Shown: one piece after another, positions 28,280 to 37,209 of the stretch | How the letters are laid out: the number at the start of each line of letters is the position of its first letter | Position numbering within the stretch: the first letter of the stretch is position 1 | Assembly (NCBI RefSeq): GCF_024347415.1 | Contig: NZ_AP025476.1 | Coordinates: 1,612,001-1,676,000 of the forward strand | Reading direction: 5' to 3' | DNA: 64,000 nt | Origin: Vibrio crassostreae | GTDB lineage: Bacteria > Pseudomonadota > Gammaproteobacteria > Enterobacterales > Vibrionaceae | Made by a program: the position numbers and the translations under genes | Notes under the pieces: generated by a model | Databases searched by the model: none | The model's input: only the letters and a program-made list of their open reading frames with translations | Told to the model about the DNA's origin: nothing

Positions 28280-29653
28280 ATGTTTGGAATATTCAAACCT
28301 ATGGCGCATATCGATCGCTTGTCATCAGATAAGATTGATAGCACCTACACACGACTACGATGGCAGCTGTTTCTCGGTATCTTCGTTGGCTATGCGGGGT
28401 ACTACTTAGTCCGTAAAAACTTTAGTTTGGCGATGCCTTATCTCATTGAACAAGGTTTTAGCCGCGGAGAGCTAGGGGTTGCATTAGCGGCGGTATCTAT
28501 CGCTTACGGCTTATCTAAGTTCTTAATGGGCAGTGTTTCTGACCGTTCTAATCCTCGTTACTTCCTCAGCGGTGGCTTGTTAATGTCGGCACTGGTGATG
28601 TTCTGCTTTGGCTTTATGCCTTGGGCAACAGGCAGCATCACTGCGATGTTTATTCTGCTGTTCTTGAATGGTTGGTTCCAAGGTATGGGTTGGCCAGCTT
28701 GTGGGCGAACCATGGTTCACTGGTGGTCACGTAAAGAACGTGGTGAGATCGTGTCGGTATGGAACGTTGCTCACAACGTGGGTGGCGGTTTGATTGGTCC
28801 AATGTTCTTGTTGGGGCTGTGGGCTTTTAACGACGATTGGCGAACCGCTTTTTATGTTCCTGCATTTTTTGCCACTCTCGTTGCTATCTTTGTTTGGTTT
28901 ACCGTAAGAGATACGCCTCAATCTTGTGGGTTACCACCGATTGAAGAACACAAAGACGATTACCCAGATGATTACGATAAGTCTCACGAGACAGAGATGA
29001 CGGCTAAAGAGATCTTCTTTAAGTATGTATTCAATAATAAGTTGTTGTGGTCAATCGCGATTGCTAACGCGTTTGTTTACCTTATCCGTTATGGCGTACT
29101 CGATTGGGCTCCGGTTTATTTAAAAGAAGCAAAAGACTTCTCAGTAGATAAATCATCATGGGCTTACTTCCTGTATGAGTGGGCTGGTATTCCTGGCACG
29201 TTATTATGTGGTTGGATTTCAGATAAGTTATTCAAAGGCCGACGCGCACCTGCAGGAATCTTGTTCATGGTTCTAGTGACAGTCGCTGTGTTGGTATATT
29301 GGTTAAATCCAGCGGGTAACCCAACGGTTGATATGTTGGCATTGGTTGCGATTGGTTTCCTTATCTATGGCCCTGTAATGCTGATCGGCTTGTATGCACT
29401 GGAACTTGCACCTAAGAAAGCAGCAGGTACAGCTGCTGGTCTAACTGGTTTGTTTGGTTACTTAGGTGGCGCGGTTGCTGCGAACGCAATACTCGGCTTT
29501 ATGGTTGACCATTACGGTTGGGATGGCGGCTTCATTATTTTGGTCGGCGCTTGTGTGGCTTCAATCATCTGTCTGCTTTACGCCTTCTTAGGTGAGCGTG
29601 CGCACCATAAACAAAAAGATCTCGAACGAGAGAAAGAAGCGCTAGCTCAGTAG
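28280..29653 (+). CDS. glpT: Glycerol-3-phosphate transporter GlpT
   Basis: 457 residues, 12 predicted membrane helices, organophosphate:phosphate antiporter family of the MFS. The N-terminus ([30 protein letters not shown]) contains the conserved Arg of the substrate site. [22 protein letters not shown] and [10 protein letters not shown] are family landmarks. It imports glycerol-3-phosphate in exchange for phosphate. It is followed 77 bases later by glpQ on the same strand, with a hairpin between them. Confidence 0.94.
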   Translation: MFGIFKPMAHIDRLSSDKIDSTYTRLRWQLFLGIFVGYAGYYLVRKNFSLAMPYLIEQGFSRGELGVALAAVSIAYGLSKFLMGSVSDRSNPRYFLSGGLLMSALVMFCFGFMPWATGSITAMFILLFLNGWFQGMGWPACGRTMVHWWSRKERGEIVSVWNVAHNVGGGLIGPMFLLGLWAFNDDWRTAFYVPAFFATLVAIFVWFTVRDTPQSCGLPPIEEHKDDYPDDYDKSHETEMTAKEIFFKYVFNNKLLWSIAIANAFVYLIRYGVLDWAPVYLKEAKDFSVDKSSWAYFLYEWAGIPGTLLCGWISDKLFKGRRAPAGILFMVLVTVAVLVYWLNPAGNPTVDMLALVAIGFLIYGPVMLIGLYALELAPKKAAGTAAGLTGLFGYLGGAVAANAILGFMVDHYGWDGGFIILVGACVASIICLLYAFLGERAHHKQKDLEREKEALAQ

Positions 29654-29683
29654 TGTATTTACTGAATCACATCTATAAATAAC

Positions 29684-29717
29684 AACAGAGGCAGGTATAT
29701 CCTGCTTCTGTTTTATC
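29684..29717 (+). terminator. Hairpin between glpT and glpQ
   Basis: AACAGAGGCAGG pairs (with a mismatch) with CCTGCTTCTGTT and TTTT-rich sequence follows, directly before the glpQ ribosome site AAGGA. It may partly terminate or process the glpTQ message. Confidence 0.6.
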
Positions 29718-29730
29718 AAGGAAAACAATA

Positions 29731-30786
29731 ATGAAAACAACGTCACTGTCTCTGACCTTATTAGCACTAAGCTTATCTGCAAATGTATTCGCCGATCCTT
29801 TAGTGATTGCGCATCGCGGTGCTTCTGGTTATTTGCCTGAACACACATTGCCCGCTAAAGCGCTCGCTTATGCGATGAAACCTGACTACATCGAACAAGA
29901 TGTCGTGATGACCAAAGACGACCAATTGGTGGTTTTGCATGATCACTATCTAGACCGAGTCACCGATGTCGCGGATCGCTTTCCAACACGCGCTCGTGCA
30001 GATGGCCGTTACTACGCGATAGATTTTACGCTTGCTGAGATCAAATCATTAAAGGTGACTGAAGGTTTTAACCTTGATGAGCAAGGTAACAGAGTGGCAG
30101 GGTATCCAACGCGCTTCCCAATGTGGCAGTCTGATTTCCGTGTCGCTACCTTTGCTGAAGAAATCGAGCTGATCCAAGGCTTGAATAAGACCCTTGGTTA
30201 TAACGTGGGTATCTACCCAGAAATCAAAGCACCTTGGTTCCATCGCCACGAAGGCAAAGACATCTCTAAAGCTGTGCTTGCGACCTTGCATCAATATGGT
30301 TACCTATCGAAAGACGACAAAGTGTATTTGCAGTGTTTCGACGCCAATGAACTTCAGCGCATTAACGATGAGCTCATGCCAGCGATGGAAATGGATCTCA
30401 AGCTCGTTCAGTTGATGGCCTATACAGATTGGAATGAAACCATGACGTACCAAGGTGACAAAGAAACGCCTTACAGTTACGACTGGATGTTTGAAGCTGG
30501 TGGCATGGAAAAAGTGGCGACTTATGCGGAAGGAATTGGTCCTTGGAAGCCAATGTTGGTAGACGATGCATCGACCAAAGATAACATCATTATTAAACCG
30601 TTAATGAAGTCAGCAAAAGACGCGGGCTTAGATGTTCACCCGTACACGTTCCGTGCCGACCCAGGAAGAATCCCAGCTTATGCTGATAACTTTGATGGCA
30701 TGTTGGATGTCTTTTACAACCAAGTCAAAGTCGATGGTGTGTTTACCGATTTCCCAGACAAAGCGGTCGACTTCTTGAACCGTTAG
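29731..30786 (+). CDS. glpQ: Periplasmic glycerophosphodiester phosphodiesterase GlpQ
   Basis: 351 residues. A signal peptide (KTTSLSLTLLALSLSANVFA) is followed by the GDPD motif IAHRGASGYLPEHT, then EQDVVMTKDDQLVVLHD with the metal-binding Glu/Asp and His. GlpQ hydrolyses glycerophosphodiesters to glycerol-3-phosphate and an alcohol in the periplasm, which its upstream partner GlpT then imports. Length is normal for GlpQ. Confidence 0.94.
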   Translation: MKTTSLSLTLLALSLSANVFADPLVIAHRGASGYLPEHTLPAKALAYAMKPDYIEQDVVMTKDDQLVVLHDHYLDRVTDVADRFPTRARADGRYYAIDFTLAEIKSLKVTEGFNLDEQGNRVAGYPTRFPMWQSDFRVATFAEEIELIQGLNKTLGYNVGIYPEIKAPWFHRHEGKDISKAVLATLHQYGYLSKDDKVYLQCFDANELQRINDELMPAMEMDLKLVQLMAYTDWNETMTYQGDKETPYSYDWMFEAGGMEKVATYAEGIGPWKPMLVDDASTKDNIIIKPLMKSAKDAGLDVHPYTFRADPGRIPAYADNFDGMLDVFYNQVKVDGVFTDFPDKAVDFLNR

Positions 30787-30824
30787 TATCCTGCCAATTA
30801 CGAGCGACTAGTAACGAGATATTC

Positions 30825-30865
30825 AGAGCTAAAAGCACAGCCTAAAGACGCTTTTAGCTCTTTCT
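30825..30865 (+). terminator. Rho-independent terminator after glpQ
   Basis: AGAGCTAAAAGC pairs with GCTTTTAGCTCT around a 13-base loop; TTTCT follows. Confidence 0.75.
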
Positions 30866-31029
30866 GTATAAGCCTTAAAATCCAATCCATGTTCTTCTTT
30901 CTCAGCCCACATTTTGATATTCACTCGGTTTACAGCGATAACCTGACTTGATAGGTTACTTCCAATGCAGTCAAATGCTTAATCTATAAGTATTTATCGA
31001 CTCGACCTTATATTGAATTTGGAAAGATC

Positions 31030-31494
31030 ATGGAAGAAAGAAGCAAAGCTTATCTCGATAGCTACCTCAATACATTGTCAGCAGACGTTGCCTCGCAATA
31101 CACCTCCTTTAGTACAGACTATTATTGCGCCGACGAATACAACGCCAACCTATGCGCGCAGCTGATACTCAAAGGTGAGAAGCAAGCATCTTGTAGCCTT
31201 GAATATTGGTATAGCCACGAAGGAGAAGCGATGCCTGTCGTAGGGCATTTACAAGTCGTCACCGATTGGGATGGCAAACCGGTTTGCATTGTAGAGATCA
31301 CTTCAGTCTCACAGTGCAAATACAACGAAGTGACTGCGGAGTTTGCTGCCGCCGAAGGAGAGGGCGATAAAACACTCGAATGGTGGCGAGAAGCGCACTG
31401 GAATTTCTTCTCTCGTGAGTGTGAAGAACTCAATATAAACCCAAGTGAAGACATGATGCTGGTACTTGAGCGTTTCAAAGTGGTTCATCAATAG
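31030..31494 (+). CDS. ASCH-domain protein
   Basis: 154 residues. The pattern YYCADEYNANLCAQLILKGEKQASCSLEYW, followed by VTDWDGKPVCIVEI and a FFSRECEEL end, is the ASCH fold (a PUA-like beta-barrel predicted to bind RNA or act on modified nucleosides). First gene of the small-gene island. Ribosome site GGAAAG lies 5 bases before the ATG. No partner gene evident. Confidence 0.83.
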   Translation: MEERSKAYLDSYLNTLSADVASQYTSFSTDYYCADEYNANLCAQLILKGEKQASCSLEYWYSHEGEAMPVVGHLQVVTDWDGKPVCIVEITSVSQCKYNEVTAEFAAAEGEGDKTLEWWREAHWNFFSRECEELNINPSEDMMLVLERFKVVHQ

Positions 31495-31538
31495 TGAAGT
31501 CCCAGTGAGTATCATGTTGAATCTCAAGGCGTGGCACT

Positions 31539-31571
31539 TTAGCTATCTTTGACTAAATCAAGATAGCTAGA
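31539..31571. repeat. Intergenic inverted repeat
   Basis: TAGCTATCTT pairs with AAGATAGCTA around about nine bases, with no T-run. It follows the sequence GGCGTGGCACTTT, which loosely recalls the motif seen in attC-like sites further on. Weak evidence. Confidence 0.45.
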
Positions 31572-31743
31572 CTCCGAACCGCTACTGTCCTTGGCAAACA
31601 TCACTGCAACTCCACATTTGGGCTATGTTGAACAAAATAGCTACCAACTCTACTTCGATATCGCCTTCGACAACATTCTGTCCTATCAAAAGGGTGGCAT
31701 ATAGCGATAGAATCCGCCCAAAGAAATAAAAAGGCAGAGAAGT

Positions 31744-32244
31744 ATGAGCTTAACAATCAGAGAAGTCGCGGTAGAAGATGCACAAGGCATTATTGATGTA
31801 TTGAATCCAATCATTATCGAAGCGCGTTATACGATCTTGGATCAGACTTTTACTGTTGTTGAAGAAAAGGGATTCATTGAGTCGTTCCCAAAACGTGGTG
31901 TGTTTAGCGTTGCAGTCAACGAAACGACCAACCAGTTACTTGGTTTTCAGAATGTCGAACCATTTGCTACTTACACTAAGGCCTTTGACCACGTTGGTAT
32001 TATTGGCACTTATGTTGATGCAAATAGCCGTGGGCAAGGCGTTGCAAAACAGTTGTTTGATTACACATTTAAAGCAGCCAAAGCGAAAGGTTACGAAAAG
32101 CTATTCGCCTATGTAAGAGCAGACAACGAGCGCGCGTTAGCGGTATACCTTAAGCAAGGTTTTGAAATCGTCGGAACGGCTAAGAAACACGGTAAGATTG
32201 GCGACCAGTACTTTGACGAGATCCTTATCGAGAAGTTTTTATAG
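31744..32244 (+). CDS. GNAT acetyltransferase, phosphinothricin/MnaT-like
   Basis: 166 residues. IREVAVEDAQGIIDVLNPII at the start and NSRGQGVAKQLFDYTFKAAKAKGYEKLFAYVRADNERAL place it near L-amino-acid/phosphinothricin N-acetyltransferases. The acetyl-CoA motif RGQGVA is intact. Those enzymes acetylate amino groups of small molecules, including amino-acid analogues. The substrate here is not known. Followed 43 bases later by an HAD gene with its own AGGAGGCAAG site. Confidence 0.83.
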   Translation: MSLTIREVAVEDAQGIIDVLNPIIIEARYTILDQTFTVVEEKGFIESFPKRGVFSVAVNETTNQLLGFQNVEPFATYTKAFDHVGIIGTYVDANSRGQGVAKQLFDYTFKAAKAKGYEKLFAYVRADNERALAVYLKQGFEIVGTAKKHGKIGDQYFDEILIEKFL

Positions 32245-32287
32245 GCTCGCTTAAACACTAGAGAACTCATCGTATGCAGGAGGCAAG

Positions 32288-32791
32288 ATGACAAAGCTAA
32301 TCGAATTAACAGAAATAGTCCTATTCGACTGGGGCAATACGCTGATGGTCGATTTCCCAGACGCACAAGGGAAGATGTGTGACTGGGAAACCGTACAAGA
32401 AGTGAGTGGTGCTCGCGCATTACTGGCTGAACTATCGAAAACTCACCAAGTTTATGTTGCTACCAATGCCGGTGACTCCAGTAAAGACGACATCATTCGT
32501 GCCTTTGAGCGCGTTGGCCTATCTCAATATATCTTGGGTTACTTTTGTAAGGCGAGCATTGGCTTTTCTAAGTTCGAGTCGGGGTTCTATCCTGCCATTA
32601 TTTCTAAGCTCGGTGTTGCACCACAAGACATCACCATGGTTGGCGACACCTTAGAAAAAGACATTTACCCAGCACTTGAAGCGGGTTTGCAAGCGGTGTG
32701 GTTGAACACGGAAGGAGTTGAGGTTAAGTCACAGCATCCACGTATCGTGCAAGTTAAAAGCCTAAGCGAACTGTTGGAGAAGCGCGATTAA
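32288..32791 (+). CDS. HAD-superfamily hydrolase with DWGNT motif
   Basis: 167 residues. Motif I reads FDWGNTL, so the nucleophile Asp is present but the second Asp (+2), the usual acid/base of phosphatases, is Gly. Motif II is VATNAGDSS and motif III/IV VGDTLEKDIYPALEAG is intact. No large cap domain is evident. Family members of this DWGNT type exist, so activity may be kept through another residue. AGGAGG ribosome site is strong. Substrate unknown. Confidence 0.82.
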   Translation: MTKLIELTEIVLFDWGNTLMVDFPDAQGKMCDWETVQEVSGARALLAELSKTHQVYVATNAGDSSKDDIIRAFERVGLSQYILGYFCKASIGFSKFESGFYPAIISKLGVAPQDITMVGDTLEKDIYPALEAGLQAVWLNTEGVEVKSQHPRIVQVKSLSELLEKRD

Positions 32792-32903
32792 TTCTCTGAT
32801 ATTAAGTTCAGATAAAGCGCTTGTCTGTTTTGACGCCAATCTCTCATCTCTTTGCTGTCTAATCCTCTAAGCTAAGTCTAGTTTCCACTATGAGGGCTAG
32901 GTT

Positions 32904-33284
32904 ATGAGTATCGAACGTCACGGAATATCGGTTGGAATTGAACGTGTTAGCGGTGAAACCATTGTTGTGTTCAAAGCGAAAGGCAAACTCACACACGATG
33001 ACTATCAAGCAATGATGCCAATTCTAAAAACCACGCTAGAAGAGCTCGATTCATCTAAACTCAAGATGCTGGTCGATATCTCCACCTTAACGGGTTGGGA
33101 GTTACGTGCTGCTTGGGATGATTTCAAACTGGGATTAGAGCTCAATTCGAAGATAGACAAAATCGCGATTTATGGTGATAAAAGCTGGCAAGAATTCGCT
33201 TCAAAAGTAGGGAGCTGGTTTGTGTCTGGTGAGATTAAGTCATTCGAAGACCATGCCTCTGCGCTTAAGTGGTTAGTCGATTGA
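32904..33284 (+). CDS. SpoIIAA-like (STAS) protein
   Basis: 126 residues in one domain: IERVSGETIVVFKAKGKLTHDDYQ, KMLVDISTLTGWELRAAWDDFK, then IAIYGDKSWQEFASKVG and FEDHASALKWL. This is the SpoIIAA-like/DUF3478 family, a STAS-related fold found in many marine bacteria. Role unproven; perhaps lipid or nucleotide binding at the membrane. It stands alone in the plus-strand row. Confidence 0.82.
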   Translation: MSIERHGISVGIERVSGETIVVFKAKGKLTHDDYQAMMPILKTTLEELDSSKLKMLVDISTLTGWELRAAWDDFKLGLELNSKIDKIAIYGDKSWQEFASKVGSWFVSGEIKSFEDHASALKWLVD

Positions 33285-33512
33285 TTCTATCTACGAACAA
33301 CTAGAAAGCAATCCGTAAACAACGCCAATGACAGTTGACGAGCATTGTCTCGAACGCTGTCATTTTTCGGTTTGGCAATGATATTTCCTATTCGATTCAA
33401 TAGAGTATATTCATTGCAGCGTGTAACATACCCAGGCTTTGTTTGGTCGCGACTAATGGTGTGGCTAGATTCAGTAATAACGAGAACTAAAACAGAAATA
33501 AGGTCTAACGAC

Positions 33513-33914
33513 ATGCATAAGGTAATTGATAAGCTGGCTTGGATATTCATCAAAGACGGCAAGCTGTTGATGGTGAGATCCAAAGGCAAAGAACTGTTCT
33601 ACCTACCGGGTGGTAAGCGTGAAGCTGGCGAAAGTGATGAACAAGCACTGCTTCGCGAAATCAAAGAAGAGATCTCAGTTGACTTAGTGCCTGATTCCAT
33701 CAAATACATCGAGACGTTTACAGGACAAGCTGATGGCAAAGCGGAAGGCGTATCGGTGCAATTGACTTGTTACCTTGCTGATTATACGGGCGAACTGTCT
33801 CCAGATGCTGAAATCGAAGAGCTTAAGTTTATTGATGGCAACGATAGAGCGGTATGTTCATTGGCAGCACTGGTTGCGCTTGATTGGTTAGAAGCGAACC
33901 AGTATTTGGCTTAA
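33513..33914 (+). CDS. Nudix hydrolase
   Basis: 133 residues from the ATG at 33513 (AAGGTCTAACGAC before it); a longer start at 33345 gives a poor N-terminus and is rejected. The Nudix box GKREAGESDEQALLREIKEEI follows LFYLPGGK. These enzymes hydrolyse nucleoside diphosphates linked to other groups, such as oxidised dNTPs. Substrate unknown. A second Nudix gene is at 41759. Confidence 0.86.
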   Translation: MHKVIDKLAWIFIKDGKLLMVRSKGKELFYLPGGKREAGESDEQALLREIKEEISVDLVPDSIKYIETFTGQADGKAEGVSVQLTCYLADYTGELSPDAEIEELKFIDGNDRAVCSLAALVALDWLEANQYLA

Positions 33915-33986
33915 GGTTTTAGCTGCTATTAGCTGTATTATTACATATTAGTTAATGCTGAAGATTGATCTTCAAAAGATCATCGA

Positions 33987-34400
33987 TTACGAATAGCTTG
34001 AAGGGCGGCTGTCTTTCATCAGCAGGTCGAGTTTTCTTTGGGCTTTCTTCGTGTCTTGTAAATCCACCACCTCAATCATTTCACACTCATCTCGTACCAT
34101 CTCATTAATTCGGCTTGGGTAGTGTCGGCAATCTTCTGGTCGGTCTAAGTAAATACTGCATGTGTACTTGGCTTGAGCCATGGTGTCTTTCGTCGGAACC
34201 AGTTCCAGAAAAGGGCAGCGAGATAAACGTTCGCCAGATTCAGGGTCAAACCATATCTCGCTTCCTCGAACATATTCAAAGATGGCTGGGTTGAACAGCT
34301 CCCACAAATCGATCTCTTCTTGAGTCGCGGCAAGGTCGCCATCTCCGTATTTGATACAGCATTTTCCGCATTGATTACAATCTTTCATTATCGACTTCAT
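33987..34400 (-). CDS. YkgJ-family cysteine-cluster protein
   Basis: 137 residues from the Met at 34400; an upstream Met adds seven residues. The pattern MKDCNQCGKCCIKYGDGDLAAT, later CPFLEL, YTCSIYLDRPEDCRHYP is the YkgJ/UPF0153 cluster of Cys, likely a metal (Zn or Fe-S) site. Role unknown. One of few minus-strand genes in the row, convergent with the Nudix gene. Confidence 0.82.
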   Translation of the reverse strand: MKSIMKDCNQCGKCCIKYGDGDLAATQEEIDLWELFNPAIFEYVRGSEIWFDPESGERLSRCPFLELVPTKDTMAQAKYTCSIYLDRPEDCRHYPSRINEMVRDECEMIEVVDLQDTKKAQRKLDLLMKDSRPSSYS

Positions 34401-34597
34401 AAGTTGGTGAGCTTTTATCATTTTACCACTGATAGGCGTGGCACGTTGACTTTGTTGTTCATGGTTAAGCCGTTACGGGGCGGGAGCTTGGAATTACGGC
34501 GCTTAAAGTCAATTTATCTATGTACCACCACTCCAATAAAAGCTGTAAAAAGTGATACAATTTGCGTCTCTCACGTAATTCAAGCAAAGGCATCAAA

Positions 34598-34759
34598 ATG
34601 AGAACCGTATACACCACCGAAGGCAACATCAACGCAAAGAAACAGAAAGACGCTTACCCAAAGTTGGCGCTATGTGACAAGTGTGTTGGTGGCTATGTGG
34701 TTATCGAGCAAGGTGAACGAACTTACAAGCCTTGTGCTAAATGTGGTGCCGACGATTAA
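34598..34759 (+). CDS. 53-residue zinc-ribbon protein coupled to the RsuA-family gene
   Basis: Starts at the ATG at 34598 with AAAGGCATCAAA before it. CDKCVGGYVVI and CAKCGADD provide two Cys pairs. Its TAA stop shares one base with the following ATG (TAATG), so translation of the pseudouridine synthase is probably coupled. Function unknown; the pairing suggests a link with RNA or the ribosome, but this is only inference. Confidence 0.72.
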   Translation: MRTVYTTEGNINAKKQKDAYPKLALCDKCVGGYVVIEQGERTYKPCAKCGADD

Positions 34760-35457
34760 TGCGCCTTGATAAATACCTATGTAAAAGCACTGACCTAACC
34801 AAGCCTGAAGCGATTGAACGCATCCATAATGGCGAAGTGAACGTAAACAGTGAAACAGTCACCGATGAATCGACTCAGGTTCATGAAAGCAACGCCATCT
34901 TGTTGAATGGCACACCGCTTAAGTTGCGTGAATTTCGATACCTTTTGATGCACAAGCCAGCGGGTACTATTTGCTCCAATATCGATGAAGTTTATCCTTC
35001 ATTGTTCAACTACATCGAGATAGACAAAGCATCAGAACTGCACATCGCAGGCCGCTTAGATGCCGACACCACAGGCTTAGTTTTGATTACCGATGATGGG
35101 CGCTGGTCATTCAACATTACGCTGCCAACCAAGTCGTGTAAGAAGGCGTATCGCGTGACATTGTCACGAGATGTCAAAGACGATGTCGCTGACAAGTTCA
35201 AAGCGGGCATTCAATTGCAGGGCGAGCAAAAACCGACGCGTCCAGCAGAGCTCGAAGTGATTACCAGTAAAGAAGTGCTGTTGACCATTACAGAAGGTAA
35301 GTTTCATCAAGTGAAACGAATGTTTGCTGCAGTAGGGAATCGAGTTGTTGGCCTACACCGTGAACAGATTGGTGACGTTCGTTTGGATGTTGAAGCAGGC
35401 CAGTGGCGTTATCTAACTAAAGCCGAAGTCGACTCATTTCAACAAGGCTCTGAATAA
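34759..35457 (+). CDS. rsuA: 16S rRNA pseudouridine synthase, RsuA family
   Basis: 232 residues from the overlapping ATG. An S4 RNA-binding domain (MRLDKYLCKSTDLTKPEAIERI) is followed by the synthase domain with HIAGRLDADTTGLVLITDDG; the catalytic Asp is in GRLDADT. LLMHKPAG and EGKFHQVKRMFAAVGNRVVGLHRE are the other family motifs. RsuA makes pseudouridine 516 in 16S rRNA; a second subfamily (RluE/F) has a similar layout, so the symbol is likely rather than certain. Confidence 0.83.
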   Translation: MRLDKYLCKSTDLTKPEAIERIHNGEVNVNSETVTDESTQVHESNAILLNGTPLKLREFRYLLMHKPAGTICSNIDEVYPSLFNYIEIDKASELHIAGRLDADTTGLVLITDDGRWSFNITLPTKSCKKAYRVTLSRDVKDDVADKFKAGIQLQGEQKPTRPAELEVITSKEVLLTITEGKFHQVKRMFAAVGNRVVGLHREQIGDVRLDVEAGQWRYLTKAEVDSFQQGSE

Positions 35458-35535
35458 GAGCTCTGAATAAGCGCCGTAACCACTTAAAGCGTTAAGGGTG
35501 TCAGCACCGGAGTATCAGTACTATAAGGATGTAGG

Positions 35536-35910
35536 ATGGAAAACCTAAAAGTCTCAGAAATTAAGTCTTTCGTACCCGCGAAAGACTTCGATTTATCCAA
35601 GCGTTTTTACCAGTCAATCGGCTTCGAAGTGATGTCTGAATTTCACGATATCGCCTATCTGCGTTACGGCGGTTGTGCGTTTCTTCTGCAAAACTTTTAT
35701 GAACCTGCGCACTGTCACAATTACATGATGCACTTGCTGGTTGAAGACGTAAAAAGTTGGTATCAACACATCCAAAACTCTAATGTAGTGTCGGAATTTG
35801 AAGTTAGCATTTCCGAGGTTGTTGAACAGCCTTGGGGAATGCTTGAGTTTTGTATCACTGACCCAAGTGGTGTGTTGTGGCGTGTGGCTGAAAACATTAG
35901 GCCGCGTTAA
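35536..35910 (+). CDS. VOC/glyoxalase-fold protein
   Basis: 124 residues. Opens with SEIKSFVPAKDFDLSKRFYQSIGFEVM and ends WGMLEFCITDPSGVLWRVAEN, the usual vicinal-oxygen-chelate pattern. Several small VOC enzymes act on glyoxal-type compounds or give bleomycin or fosfomycin resistance; this one cannot be assigned. Three further VOC genes occur in the island. Confidence 0.84.
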   Translation: MENLKVSEIKSFVPAKDFDLSKRFYQSIGFEVMSEFHDIAYLRYGGCAFLLQNFYEPAHCHNYMMHLLVEDVKSWYQHIQNSNVVSEFEVSISEVVEQPWGMLEFCITDPSGVLWRVAENIRPR

Positions 35911-36006
35911 TTCATCCAACTTGCATTAAGGCCAGTGAAAACTTCAAATTATCCATCTGTTTCTTTATTTATGCCGACATAAGGCAATGATCAAATAGGT
36001 TCAAAC

Positions 36007-36615
36007 ATGGATATAAAGGCTAAAATGCACAGCCAAGACGTTTACTACTGTGACGACGTTGATTTGGTTGCTGAGCAAACTCAATGCTTAGAAGTGCTAT
36101 ACGACTTCAACCACACTCGCCCGAGCGAAGGTGATAAACGCCAGCAGATCATGAAGCAGTTGTTCGCCGAAGTCGGTGAGGGCTGCTACATTGAACCACC
36201 ATTACATGCGAACTGGGGGCGTCACACGCACCTAGGCAATAACGTATACGTGAACTTCAATCTAACTCTGGTTGACGACACAGACGTATTCATCGGCGAC
36301 AACGTGATGATTGCGCCGAACGTGACCATTGCCACTGGCACACATCCCATCAGCCCAGAACTCAGGCTAAAAGCAGCGCAGTTCAATGTTCCCGTTCGTA
36401 TTGGCAACAACGTATGGCTTGGCGCGCACACCGTCGTGCTTCCCGGTGTCACCATTGGTGAAAACTCAGTAATAGGCGCAGGGAGCATCGTCACCAAAGA
36501 CATCCCAGCCAATGTCGTCGCAGTCGGCAACCCATGCCGTGTGGTTCGCGAAATCAACGAACGCGACCGAGAGTATTACCACAAAGATCGCCGCATTCCT
36601 GATGAACTAAAGTAA
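36007..36615 (+). CDS. Sugar O-acetyltransferase (maltose/galactoside type)
   Basis: 202 residues. A left-handed beta-helix with hexapeptide repeats, as in LacA/Maa/NodL: YVNFNLTLVDDTDVFIGDNVMIAPNVTI, VRIGNNVWLGAHTVVLPGVTIGENSVIGAGSIVTKDIP. The catalytic His is likely in TGTHP. It transfers acetyl from acetyl-CoA to sugars; the acceptor is unknown. Confidence 0.88.
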   Translation: MDIKAKMHSQDVYYCDDVDLVAEQTQCLEVLYDFNHTRPSEGDKRQQIMKQLFAEVGEGCYIEPPLHANWGRHTHLGNNVYVNFNLTLVDDTDVFIGDNVMIAPNVTIATGTHPISPELRLKAAQFNVPVRIGNNVWLGAHTVVLPGVTIGENSVIGAGSIVTKDIPANVVAVGNPCRVVREINERDREYYHKDRRIPDELK

Positions 36616-36653
36616 GCGATTTTTCACTTATCTGAAATCAGCTGTGACATAAG

Positions 36654-36670
36654 CCATTGTTATGCAATGG
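36654..36670. repeat. Small perfect hairpin after the O-acetyltransferase gene
   Basis: CCATTG/CAATGG with a TTATG loop, 38 bases after the stop codon. No T-run; role unclear. Confidence 0.4.
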
Positions 36671-36773
36671 TTTAGTTGAATATTACTTGTGCATCTTAGA
36701 AACTAGTCAGAATTATTCTGGGTTTAAGTGCAGAATTTTTCTGTCTGATAGCTGTTATGTGCATGGAGGCACT

Positions 36774-37172
36774 TTGAAGAAACTAAGAGTAGCTTTAATG
36801 GTATTAATACCGTTAGTAATGCTGGCAAAAATCTACTACCCCGATTTCGCAGCTAAAAGAAGTAACGAAAACCAGAAAGAACAATTCCAAGAACTTTTAC
36901 TGGGGGGAGATGACAATAATGCATCCGTCAGTTCGGTATCCATATATGAAAATGTAATTTCATTGAAAATCAATATTCACAATGTCTTGTTGACTGAATC
37001 AATGAAAACCAAGTTTTCTCAGAACTCACATCGAGTTTTTCCTAAGAGGGTATGTAGCAGCGCAGGCCTTAGAGATTGGCTGAAAAGTGGAAAATGGATT
37101 TCGATAGATGTTATAGCTAACAGTAACAAAACAGTAACAAACGTTAGAGTAACAGGTGAAAATTGCACATAA
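36774..37172 (+). CDS. Hypothetical membrane-anchored protein with a Cys pair (paralogue A)
   Basis: 132 residues from a TTG start with GGAGG four bases upstream; this gives a clean N-terminal anchor (KKLRVALMVLIPLVMLA). An upstream ATG gives a charged, Cys-rich leader and is less likely. The exposed domain ends with a segment holding SNKTVTNVRVTGENC and an earlier Cys in RVCSSAGLRDW. It closely parallels the next gene. No family name recognised. Predicted periplasmic. Confidence 0.62.
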   Translation: MKKLRVALMVLIPLVMLAKIYYPDFAAKRSNENQKEQFQELLLGGDDNNASVSSVSIYENVISLKINIHNVLLTESMKTKFSQNSHRVFPKRVCSSAGLRDWLKSGKWISIDVIANSNKTVTNVRVTGENCT

Positions 37173-37209
37173 CAAGGTGTTATAGCATATCCATAATTAA
37201 AGGAATCAG

